Shown here one piece after another: positions 45,401 to 55,858 of a DNA stretch of 64,000 nucleotides. This DNA is from Microstegium vimineum. Lineage: Eukaryota > Streptophyta > Magnoliopsida > Poales > Poaceae. The position numbers and the translations under genes are program-made. The notes beneath the pieces are model-generated. The model saw only the letters and a list, made by a program, of their open reading frames with translations. It had not been told where the DNA came from and ran no database searches. Positions within the stretch are counted from its first letter, which is position 1, and every line of letters begins with the position of its first letter. Location of the stretch: the NCBI GenBank assembly GCA_022036555.1, contig CM039139.1, positions 6,476,924 through 6,540,923 on the forward strand, given 5' to 3'.

Positions 45401-48400
45401 TAACTCATACTAAATGGCACAAGTGCCAAGCCTGGCGCATGGCTGTGGCCAGAGCCCAAGGCGCAGGCACAATAGACTAGGAGGCAATTATAATTGCTAA
45501 CACTAAGTCTAAGGAATAGGCAACTAATGTGGATAGGGAAAGGTGTGCTTAATTGGTAAAGTAGCAGGAGTTCATCAATGGAAAACTTCACACCGCAAGG
45601 TTGGTGCGGGGAAGCCCAATTTGGCCTCCACAAGGCTCAGCCCCAGCAAACACTGGCCATCACGCCACAGCTCACAGCCATCATTGCGGGTTGCACTCAA
45701 CCTACTGCTTCTAGAATCCCCCTTCCTATCCACGTATTCAAGTCGGGGACCTCAGGGCGACTACATCATGGGGACTGGGATCTCCGGCACAGGCATTGGC
45801 CCTGGCATGGGCACATTCACGTTGGCAGCGCATCGAACTCTGACAGCTTGTTGATGTTCGGCACCTCATTCGGTGTACACGGTTGACGAGCCCGATGGAG
45901 GAAGGCAATGGACAGCATGCACGCGCCGATGATGCAGTGTCATGGAAGGCACGACACGACAGAAGCAGCGACAGGGATTAGCTCCATCTATTACTCATTG
46001 GTTTACCCATACCTATTGGGTATTAACCTCAATATTTGGATTGGATAATTTGGGGATGGATAGTGCGGGCACAGGTATGGGTTACCTCCACCAACAGCAT
46101 CACTAACGCAATTCCAGGAAATTCCATTCGATTAGTAATATCACTAGTACTCACGCTGCCTGCCGCCTGGGCCTGACCATTGCAGTTGCATGTGCATGAC
46201 AACTTTAATTAAATAGGGGCTAAAAAGGGCTATTTTGCTGCTTATTTCCCCTCAGAGACATGTAATCATGTGATTTTCTGTAGTGTCGTAGCGTAAACTA
46301 TTGATGACTGAAGGGAGTACTTATTTGTTGTCAGATTACCAGATCCAGGAAAGACACAAAACAGCCAACAAGTACCCAGGGATGTTTATGCCTGACATGC
46401 ACTCCAAGATAAATTACAGTTCTACAGCACTCAAATGATGGCAGGTGTGTTTCATAACTTGACGAAATTAAGGGTAATCAGGGTCAGAACCTGTCCTGCT
46501 CGCCGAGCCAATTGTGCCTTTCGTATGTGATTGGCTATTGAAGAGACCCTATCTCTTGCAAAAGAATCTTCCAGGGCAGAATCACCTCCAACAGCTCGGA
46601 CAGCTGCTGCCATAGCTGCAGCATCCCTGCTTCCAGTATTAGGAATGGAAGAAAGCAATGATATTTCGAGTTCCTTCCATTTCCGTTCCTCTTTCTCCAG
46701 CAATGCCCTCCTCCTTTCTCTTCCCTTCCCTTCTTCCTCTCGCCTTTGCATCAAAGCCTCCTCTTCCATTTCTTTTTCCCTTATGTAGCTGTAGACACAA
46801 ACAAAAGAATATCAATTGCTGCATTATGATTTTTGTTCTATGCGTCCTACAATAATGGTATAACAAATAGTAACAGACAAAAAATTACCTTTCTTGAATA
46901 AGCTCAAATTGCCTCCGATCTTCAGGCATCCATTTCTTAATTTCTTTGGCACTCAAATCGGAAAGGCCTATGCTATCCAAGAAGAGTCTTAGACGTACTT
47001 CATCCTGAAACAATACAGAAATGCTTCACACCTTGAATTGCAAACAAATTGAGGTTTAAAAAGAATTATTATTAAAAAAAATGTACTTGTATTTGTTCAG
47101 CTTTGGCAGTCAATCCAAGCAACAGAAGTAAATAACCACCAAATTTGTCCCACATATACACCCATTCGGTATCAATTGCTTCTTCCAAAGCCAAAATACG
47201 TGCATGAGCACACATATTCCTCCGATAATCTACGTTTGACAGGGACTGGGGGCAAATTACTAAACAGTCTTTTACTCCACATAAGAAAGATCCTGCGGCA
47301 ATTTCTTCATTTCTCAAACGATCTCTCAGCTTCATAACATCAGCCCTAGGAAGCACAAAGTTCCCAGCCCTGTCCAATGTAAGGGCAGGATCTCCAACTA
47401 AAAGAGCAGCAGAGCTTGCAGACCTCTGAGGCGCTGAGTAAGTCCCAGATATAGCATTTCTAGTCTGGAAAAAAAAATACTGTTATGTACAGACATGGTG
47501 AGTTATTTAAAAAGATTCTGATTGCAATGGTAACGCCCTGTTCGCTTGGCTTATCAGCCACCGAAACAGTGTTTCTCTCACAACAAAACAGTCAAAAACA
47601 CCATCAGCCGGCTTATCAGCCACCGAAACGATCAGGCGACTTGGATGTGTTAGATTAAGCATGAACAGTACTGAACTAGATCTCAGGATGAGATGCTAAT
47701 AAGCAAGCAAAATAGAGACTGGTTGAAATGTTTCTAACTAAAATGGAGAAATGTATAAAAGCATACACAAAAATAACTTATGCTGAATATCTTTAATAAT
47801 ACACATATAAAACATACTTTATTAGCAGACCGTGACATCGCTTGCACAACTGTATCCTTGCTGAGAAAATGAACTGCATCCTCCATCATCTGATTGATAT
47901 TTTAAAAAATATATATAAACACATGTATCAATCATATAAAGAAGGGAGCATGAAATCTTACTAGTTCTAGCTGCAGCAAATTACCAACCTTAAGAGTCAG
48001 GCATGGTCGAGAAACAGCAAAACTGAAAGCAATTACAAGAGTAGTAGCAGAAACGCCAGACCCAACAAATGGTGGATTGATTATTAGACTAGCAATAACA
48101 CCCCAAACTTCAGTTGCTAATGCAATCCCGTACAGAATAAGAAAGGCATAGCTGTAAAAACAACAATGTTAGATCATGTTCTCAACTGACACTTGAACTT
48201 TTAGGATGGGACAGAACAGAAATAAGAATACATTATGACCAACCCTGAACTAAAAAAGGCAAACAGGTAGCACGAGAAAGGACATATTTGTACCTAACAT
48301 TTTTAGCAGAATCTGCATGAGCATCATAAACGTATACAGGCAATACTCTTGGCGAATACACTACAATTGGCGGTGATAGAAGGACCTGATAAGGGCACAC

Positions 48401-51400
48401 CCATTAGCATTAGAAGAAAATGCTACAGTATACTGAGAACTACCAAGTGATCGCCAAAAGTTATCTTAGCGTATGCCAAAACTTACAGTCAAAGCCCTTC
48501 CAGTGAGAAGAAATATAAATGAGAAATAACCTATAGATGCTCCAACAAAAGGCTTTCCTGAAAAGTTCATAAGCTAAGTTAAATACAAGACTAAATGATA
48601 GCAGTAACTCAAACCAATAAACAAAGTGGAAGAAAGGACAGATGACATAGATAGAAGATCATCAGTCACCGTGAAATAAACCCATCAGGAAGGCAGCCAA
48701 GGCTAGGAGAAAAGCAATGGAACAAACAAGCAGCATCTGAGTCCTCGTTAGATAGAAGTTGTTAGATGTCCAGTAGTGGATGACCCCAATAACAAATACA
48801 AGGAACAGAATGGCTACGAGACAGGCAACTCCAACCTGTATAAAGATGACACACGAATTATAACGTATTGTAATTTGAAACCTAATGTTCCAGGTCACAT
48901 AAACTTTACTTACAGTCCAGGGCCTGATTGTGACAATAACGGCTGCAACTGCACCAAACAACAGCAACATTCCCATGCCAACAAAAGGTAAACGCCACGA
49001 GAAATCTTCCAATCATCATCCTTCCTGAAATTATGTGTAATTTAGATCTCAGTATATCAGAAATGTGGAGGAGAATAAAATGCTAAAGACAGTCTTTTTT
49101 ATACCATTTGTACAGCCCAGTGAACAGCGAGAAAAATGCAGGAATGCAAAGCAAGGGAAGTAATGCTGCCAGGAAATCAGCCTTTAGAGGAACACCATCC
49201 TCTCGTGAATTTACCACTCCCCAGTAGGATGCACCGCAAAAAGACACAAGAACAGCTGCAGAAAAGCATGACTTAGAACAGCTGCATTCTATCCAATATT
49301 CAAAGTAAATTTTTTTGGAAAAAAAAACAAAATGAACGTACATGCAAAGAGGCCAACACATATAGCTGATGAAGTGAAAACCGGTACGTTGCAAACCAAG
49401 CAACAATAGGTATCAACCCCGTGGTAATCACAGCAATTGTTGAAGATAACGCCCATCCAAGATACATCGATGTTGCATAGGGAGAATAGAAGCTGTTCTT
49501 ATCAGCATCCCACCCTTTATAGCCTAAAGCGTCTAAAGGCTTTGCTGAAACTATTGCACCAAGGCCAATAATGATGCCGTGAAAACAGATATGCTGATAA
49601 CAAAGAGAGCCCGCTGAAACCAGAAAAAGAAAATGGTAAGCAACATTAATATATTTTTCCTTAATTGCCAATGTTGGATGCTAGAAAAATTGAAATGCAT
49701 TCTAGATTATCTACAATAATCTAATATGTGCTACAAATTAGGCAGCAATTTTTATATTAGATGTGCTAAAAACATGACATGGCCATGCAAATATGACATG
49801 CATATAAGAAAAAGATTGACTTGAAATATACATATTCAGGTAAATCCAGTTTTCAACATTAGACTGGGTCGCAAACTCACAATTCAGTATCCCCTTCTGA
49901 CTAAAAAAGAGATTGAATAAATCAATGTTACACGTACTTATGCATGTGACAAGAAAACCCCTAGCTGCAAAATTTATAAAGAATGAACAACAAACCTCTT
50001 TCTTTCCTGGAGCTTGACTAACGTTTTCATGATTATCAAACTCCCGTCCAGGAATCCAGAAACGGTAACCATTACGCATCCATATAGGAACAGCAAATGA
50101 GAGGCAAGCCACCATAAGTGGTACTGTGAGAGACAAGCCCAATATAACTGATGACTTGCTGCAGAGTAAAAAATGATGACTTTTAGACCAAAATGCAGAT
50201 ATGGTTCACCAATAAAATGCTTTAATTGAATGCAGACATAAAGCTTCGGAACTCATAAATATGTACTCTAGATATACAAAGAGTAATTTTTTCATAAATT
50301 CGAGAGGGAAATATTTCAATTTTTCGCACCTTTATGTTTAACAAATAAACACAGGCACAAAACTATCTTACTGATGATATGTATCAAACTAATTTAAGCT
50401 GAAAGATTCTTAGAAACTTAGATGATGATGGTGTCCTTCAATAAGATTCAGCTGTTGTTGAGATATTTTCTTTGTATACAAATCATGGCAGTCCAATTTT
50501 CTAGTCCTATACATGTGATCATTTGTACGCAGTTCACCTAGATTTAATATGGACGATTCAACAAGAATTTCAAAAATAAGCTAGTGGGAGGTTCATTCAT
50601 GACTGGGAAGTGGGAAGGAGGCAAATTTCGTAAGGGGCAATACAGATGCTGAAATACATACAAGGAAAATCTAATGTTTTTAATAAAGGCGACCTAAACT
50701 CAATATGATATGTCCGAGTTTGGCATATTGCTAAGGACCGAACACAATATTAAGTGCATCACCAAAACCAAGCTTAAGCTGATGGGGAGAGGTGGGCAAT
50801 TCACTCTTATTCCAACACTCCCCCTCACGTCGACACTCCATCAGGCCTCAGACGTGGAATAGGAGCTAGAAACAATTATATTTATTTAATTGCGCTAACC
50901 ATGATTCGAACTCGAGACCTCTGGTTTGATATCATATTGAATTGCATGCACCCATCAAAATCTTAAACTGATGGAGAGGTGGGCAATTCACTTATATTCC
51001 AACACCAATGACCAGAATTAACTGAACAATCTAAACATATAGGTCTTCCGGTCCCAACTAAAGAATAGTCTATCTTCACATTTTTCTGTTTCTGGTGCTG
51101 AGTTAGAGTATAGCTTACTTGTATGGGCTAAAAAATCTATATTGGCACATCCCTTCCGTTTTCTTTCCTTAATGGCATTTTGATGTCTAGTTTTAGCACA
51201 GCTTACCTTTATGATCTAAAAACACATCTTCATGCTTTCACTAATAACTACAACAGGCCATTCTAAACACATACTAAGTCACGATTTGATGTGCAAAAAC
51301 TAAGACACAGCATTGCATGAATGAGCTAGACAGTTATGATACTAAAATGACAATATGTTAACATAAAAGACAAAAAAAATCAAGGCAGCCAAAAAATTAA

Positions 51401-54400
51401 TGATTACTACCCTCCGGTTTGCAAATAATTGCCGCTTTGGACAAGGTTTGAGTCAAACTTTAAAAACTTCCATTACAAATAACTTTTAAAAAGTATTTAA
51501 TTAGAAAATTGAAGCTCATATACATACTTTTTTCAAAAGTGTTTTTTTCTTTCTTGAACATGCAGGAGAGCTGTGTAGGTTAAGAGCCGTTACAATACAT
51601 GCACCCTTTGTTAAGATGTTCATTTATACTCTAGTATCCCTCCATTCGAAATTATAAGACATTTCGGTTTTTCTAGATACATATCATTATGTTTTTATGT
51701 CTAAATAAAGTTTTGTCTTATATAGAACTATGATCTAGAAAAGCCAAAATGTCTTATAATATGGAACAGAGGGAGTACGAAAATAGTGGTTAATGTTATG
51801 TTTTGGAGACCGCTCGTTATAAAAAACTTTAGCTATTTGCAAACTGGAGTATACTGAAACAATGTATTGCTATGCATATAAAACTTGATGTCCTTGTGTA
51901 AATCGATAATCAACTAAGGCACGAAGCTAATTAGTATTTATATCAACTAAAACTATATAACGGTAAATATGTTTCAGATGCAAGAGAAGTATGTGTACCT
52001 TAAGAAAGAGAGAAACAAGCCAACACATGTGCTCAGTAGCCATGCAATGAAACCATACTGAAAGAAGGCAAAGTTGTTATAGTTGAGACCAGTAATATTA
52101 AAATAATAGAAACTAATACAACATTGTATCTAAAGGAAGATAAAGCATTAGATGTGTTCAGCACACCTAGCTCCCAGGTAAAAGTAATTACTTTTTCCAC
52201 TACATAGCGATTATATGTGCAGGCTGGTAAGGAATTACTACATTCGATACATGAATTCTCTCATTAAGATATATTCATGTTACACTACATAGAAGCTAGT
52301 CATAGTAAATGTTCAACCAGAAACAGTATGAGCGCTGGTTCTGATATGGTAAAAAGTTGTCATATTAATAAAACAATCATATCTGGGTATGCCAAATAGT
52401 GAAACTATTTTTATTTTGATGCATATCACCTTCCGGGGCTTGGATGTCATCATCATTTCTTCAGCACGCAGAGACCAAATGAATGTCATAATAGAGCAGA
52501 CAACTGGTGACAGAAGCAGTATCGAGAAACCAAATTCAAACTGCCAAATTAAGAAAATCTCTATTGGTCAAACTAATAGCCAAATTTTCAAAGGGAAATT
52601 ACAGTGCACTGCAACAAAATTACCTGTTCATGTGTTGCGTTTATCACCTTGATGGTCTCTGGTCGATAGATAGCCACAATAGCAGTCTCTATTATGAACA
52701 TTATTGTGAAAAAAATAAAAGCATAATGGAGATCCAGCTAAATATGGAATATTAGCCTTGAAATGTTCAACCATTTTTCTAGACCGCTTCTCCTTAGTTC
52801 TTCTGACAGAGAGATCTGGTTTGCAATAGTGGTATCCAATCTATCTGAATCAGTAGCTGTGACATCTACATCATCTTGATGCTCTCTATCAGCATCCAAG
52901 CTGCTCCTATGTAGCAAAGCTAAAATCCGTGGATCCATAACTTTGTCTTTCAGCATGTAGGAAAAATTCGGATCCAGTCCTTTATCCTGAAGAAGATTAG
53001 CTAGTTCTACATCTCCAAGTCCACCGTTCTTTTTTAGCATAGATGAAATCCTTGGGTCATTTAATCTGTCCTGAAATATCGCTGCCAGGTTCAAATCCAA
53101 TAGCTGTTGATTACCTGAGGTTGTGGCTGATCCACAGGCTCACAGCCATGACTTTCCAAACCGCTGCTAGAACAAACAAGTGCAGTGGGATCTCCATGCC
53201 TATCTATTGAAACAACAGCAGTTTCAGAGTCTTGGACAGCAGATAGGCATGAATTGCTCCGATGAGCTAAGCTTGCACGTGCACTATCTATGTTCTTGTC
53301 AGAGCTCTGGCCTTCTTGACAACTGTTTGATCGATCAAAAGGAATACTATTCCAATTGACAGCATCGCTTTGTGAGTTGCTTCTGTACATAGAATCCGTT
53401 GCATTACCGTTTTGACCAGCTTCAACACTACCACTACTACGCTTCACACTAGAGCCACAGCCTTCTGATGAATTTGAAGAACTATTCTGTCCTTTTCTTC
53501 GAAATCCCTCTCGCAGCTTTATAACTGTACTTCTTAGAGCGTCTATCCTTGCAACTGAGGGGTTTGAAATAGAAAGCCAGGAAGAGACGGCAGCAGATAA
53601 AAGCACAGATGCTACAAAAGCATAACTGATGCAATGGCCAAGGTACCTAGTGTAACACCTTCTAGTTAGCAAAGAGGCAGAAGAATACTAGGTATCAAAT
53701 GTTTATCAATACAAAGAAAGAGATGAATATTGAATACAAACCAGTAATGCACTCCGAAGGATATAAGGAAAGCCCTGGATGTTCCAGCCACAAATAACAC
53801 TATCATCCGACTTTTAAGAAGCTCAAATCTAAATGAACACAAACCCAGATTCCAGTCTGTAGAAAGGAAAATAAGAAGTCAAGAAACAGATACAGAGCAA
53901 AACCTCAAAGATGCAAGGAAAAAAAACATTACCAAGGATCACCACTGCAACTGAAGTTAAAGCACCCAGCCAACGAGCTTCTTTTGATGTAAGACCGTAC
54001 AATATGGAATAGGCAACAAGCACAAGCAGCGAGCTAATGTAGAGAAGCCCTAAATGCAAGACCCTGCATTTTCAGGTTACCAGTTGTGAACATTTTATCA
54101 AAATGACAAAGAAGGAAAAGGTAATACAAAGAAACATGTGACTCAGTTGGGTTGGAAGCACGAGTATGGATAGAATTTAGGACTCCCACCATTTCACAAT
54201 ATAACAGTCGAAGCACATCATGCGCACAGACCAAAAACACAATAGTGAAAAAAGAAATGTTTTGGACCTTCTAATATTCTTAAATTTTGGTCACTAAATC
54301 CTATCCAGTGAGGGTAGCTGGAACTTTGTTAAAGCTACACTCCTGATTTTGCCTGTGGACATATATTGTGGGACTACATTTCTCAAAAAAAAGTTACAAA

Positions 54401-54888
54401 TAAAACAATATTAATAGGTATAGAAAATATACAAGACTGTATGATTAAGGAAAAATAAAAGTGGTACCTGCTGGATTTTGTCATGTATAACTCACTAGGA
54501 TCTGGTGGCTCAGGAGAGCATGAAACAGGAGCCACTTCAACACAGTCAGAATAGGCAAACTTGTACGACCTCCGCACATATTCATCAACATCAAATCCAC
54601 TTACTGTGCATAAAATATGTGAGAAAGTGAAGTTAACCATGTTTCCATATTAATGAATTAAACATATTCACAGACAAGTGAAAAACAGGACAATAGAAGA
54701 TTTACCATTAAACAGTATTTTACATATAAAAAGCATGTTGATGGCCAATGATATTGCAGACACCCCGAAAAAGAACCCTGACGGAGAATTAAGCTCGGAA
54801 GCACTAGCACCAGCTGTCACATAAATAGCACAAAAGTCGTATGCACATAGTAGGCCTACTGCCAGGAGGAGAAGGTAAGCAACAGCAT
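39824..54888 (-). CDS. DEK1: DEK1 phytocalpain (membrane calpain), 5'-incomplete, with frame lesions
   Basis: DEFECTIVE KERNEL1, the plant membrane-anchored calpain needed for aleurone and epidermis identity. Visible exons, 5' to 3': 54706-54888, 54468-54603, 53933-54063, 53742-53856, 52624-53646, 52430-52540, 51999-52057, 49996-50158, 49342-49613, 49105-49255, 48914-49024, 48670-48835, 48487-48557, 48294-48385, 47989-48151, 47818-47889, 47087-47464, 46889-47004, 46491-46788, 43721-44040, 42944-43295, 42515-42829, 42334-42438, 42088-42216, 40860-41240, 40625-40762, 40208-40444, 39824-40129. They encode, in order, transmembrane segments with the large loop, more transmembrane segments, the juxtamembrane arm, a laminin-G-like region (about 42944-44040), CysPc and C2L. 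The first exons (roughly 130 residues by family comparison) are not in the window. Relative to the family I see frame lesions near 53143, 52750 (in-frame TAG), 49575, 49375 and 48975, all in the membrane half. This copy may be a pseudogene, a homoeologue, or an allele affected by consensus errors. Confidence 0.9.
44284..44506. mobile_element. Stowaway MITE in a DEK1 intron
   Basis: The left end is CCTCCGTCCCACAAAGTGAC, and the right end on the reverse complement is CCTCTGTCCCACAAAGAGTG. Both ends are flanked by TA (44282-44283 and 44507-44508). About 223 bp and non-coding. Confidence 0.88.
45139..45502 (-). mobile_element. TRIM-like or internally deleted Ty1/copia element with 5-bp TSD
   Basis: A perfect 5-bp duplication, CTAAG, flanks the element (45134-45138 and 45503-45507). 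In minus orientation the first LTR runs from TGTTAGCAATTATAATTGCC (45502) to TCTCTTACA (45302), about 201 bp. A primer-binding site, TGGTATCACGAG, abuts it at 45290-45301, close to the initiator-methionine tRNA complement used by copia elements. About 126 bases of interior follow, then only the last 37 bases of the second LTR (45139-45175). There is no coding capacity. Confidence 0.82.
47534..47640. mobile_element. short MITE in a DEK1 intron
   Basis: CGCCCTGTTCGCTTGGCTTATCAGCC on the left is matched by CGCCTGATCGTTTCGGTGGCTGATAAGCC on the reverse complement of the right end, seen here as separate shared words TTCG, GCTTATCAGCC and CGAAAC. An ACAACAAAACAGTCAAAAAC core lies between. The same family appears at about 63610-63755. 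About 105 bp. Confidence 0.6.
50755..51004 (-). mobile_element. TRIM-like retroelement in a DEK1 intron
   Basis: Two direct repeats carry CTGATGG(GG)AGAGGTGGGCAATTCACT and end in ATTCCAACA (about 50755-50817 and 50947-51004). In minus orientation they begin TGTTGGAATA, and the region after the first copy contains TGATATCAAACCAGAGG and CTCGAGTTCGAATC, resembling a methionyl-tRNA-type primer-binding region. I could not confirm a target duplication. It is too short to encode protein. Confidence 0.55.
51637..51775. mobile_element. Stowaway-like MITE in a DEK1 intron
   Basis: The ends TCCCTCCATTCGAAATTATAAGACATTT and, on the reverse complement, CTCCCTCTGTTCCATATTATAAGACATTT share the terminal CCCTC and ATTATAAGACATTT words. 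TA lies on both sides (51635-51636 and 51776-51777). About 139 bp, with an inverted-repeat interior. Confidence 0.8.
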
Positions 54889-55858
54889 CTGCAACAAACA
54901 TGTCATAAATTAATACAACAAGATAAATAATGACAGAGACAACAGATGGGCCCAAAACACAAAGTGAATAAACAGCCTGGAGACAGTACTGAAAACACTT
55001 CAAAAACGCATTTTAAAACATTTTATATGATGTGTAAACAAGTAAACCCCCAAGGGCTCCAAGCTTAGTGTGTCATTCATTATTTTGGTTGCAAATATCT
55101 TACAGGGCAATCTTTGATGACAATGAACATGTTTTGCAACTTCCTTTGATGACTGGTGGGCTCAAACCAATGACAGAGTTGATGAGCACGTCCTGACTCC
55201 TGAGAGGTTTGAATTCAGTCATCATTTTGGAAGCTTGGGCTCTCTAGACTCACCACAATCACTGTGTCTTCGATGACATCTCTCCCTTTCAGTCTAATGT
55301 AGTCTCTTGCGTTAGAAGATATTGAGATTTTGGAGTTTTGGCTGGTGCTTGAGGTGTTACTTATCTCCCCACCCTTGTGCCCCCAGGAGCTTAGTTTTTT
55401 TTTAAATCAGTCTGTTTTATTTGTCAGGTGTGTTTGTTTCTTCTTAAGAAATCTTCTTTTTAGAGTGGGAAGCCTGATCTCACCCAGACCCACAGTCAGG
55501 CTTCCTACCCCTTCACGTTGTCATCCCGCGCTCACCCCGATCCCTTCGCATCCCGCGCCCGCACCGATCCCGTTCGCATCTCCTTCTCCACGATCCAAAA
55601 TAAAAAAAAACACGGCAGGGCGCGGCCAACATCCCGCACCGCACGGCCACTATCCGGCCCCAACATTCCCGAGCCGCCCAACGCCGCCAACACCCGCGTC
55701 TGCCCGCCGTCGCCGGCAGCCCGCCAACACCCAAGGATGGGCGCATGCTCGACTCCTCCCTGTCCCCAACGCGTGGTCCTCTCCCCGTGCGCGGACTCGA
55801 AACCCTAGCTTCAGAACTGGGCGGTGGTGGCTATGGCTACTGTTGTGGCGCTCCCACC
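54889..55858. other. region upstream of the last visible DEK1 exon
   Basis: No DEK1 exon homologous to the family N-terminus is recognised here. The first part is intron-like AT-rich DNA. From about 55470 it becomes C-rich and from about 55800 reads like a gene start (GAAACCCTAGC followed by an ATG at 55833), which is cut by the solo LTR at 55859 and continues at 59585 toward a GAG/GTAAGA donor-like site near 59650. This may be the first exon of a captured or relic gene. Confidence 0.4.

Larger units (their letters stand above)
44041..46490 (-). other. 2.45-kb DEK1 intron holding nested small elements
   Basis: The intron lies between the exon ending RRAGQ (46491) and the exon starting TGIPGTVCILDDEP (44040). 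It is the longest intron in the visible gene and contains the Stowaway at 44284-44506 and the TRIM-like element at 45139-45502. It also holds a G run at about 45061-45078 and about 700 bases of GC-rich unclassified sequence after 45507. Confidence 0.75.

Noticed and set aside
50890..50935. tRNA-like T-loop words (GATTCGAACTCGAGACC)
   Set aside because: There is no cloverleaf; the words sit beside a direct repeat and fit a primer-binding region of a small retroelement.
53091..53160. A micro-intron restoring the DEK1 frame near 53143
   Set aside because: The only GT...AG interval at the site is about 17 bases, far too short for a plant intron.
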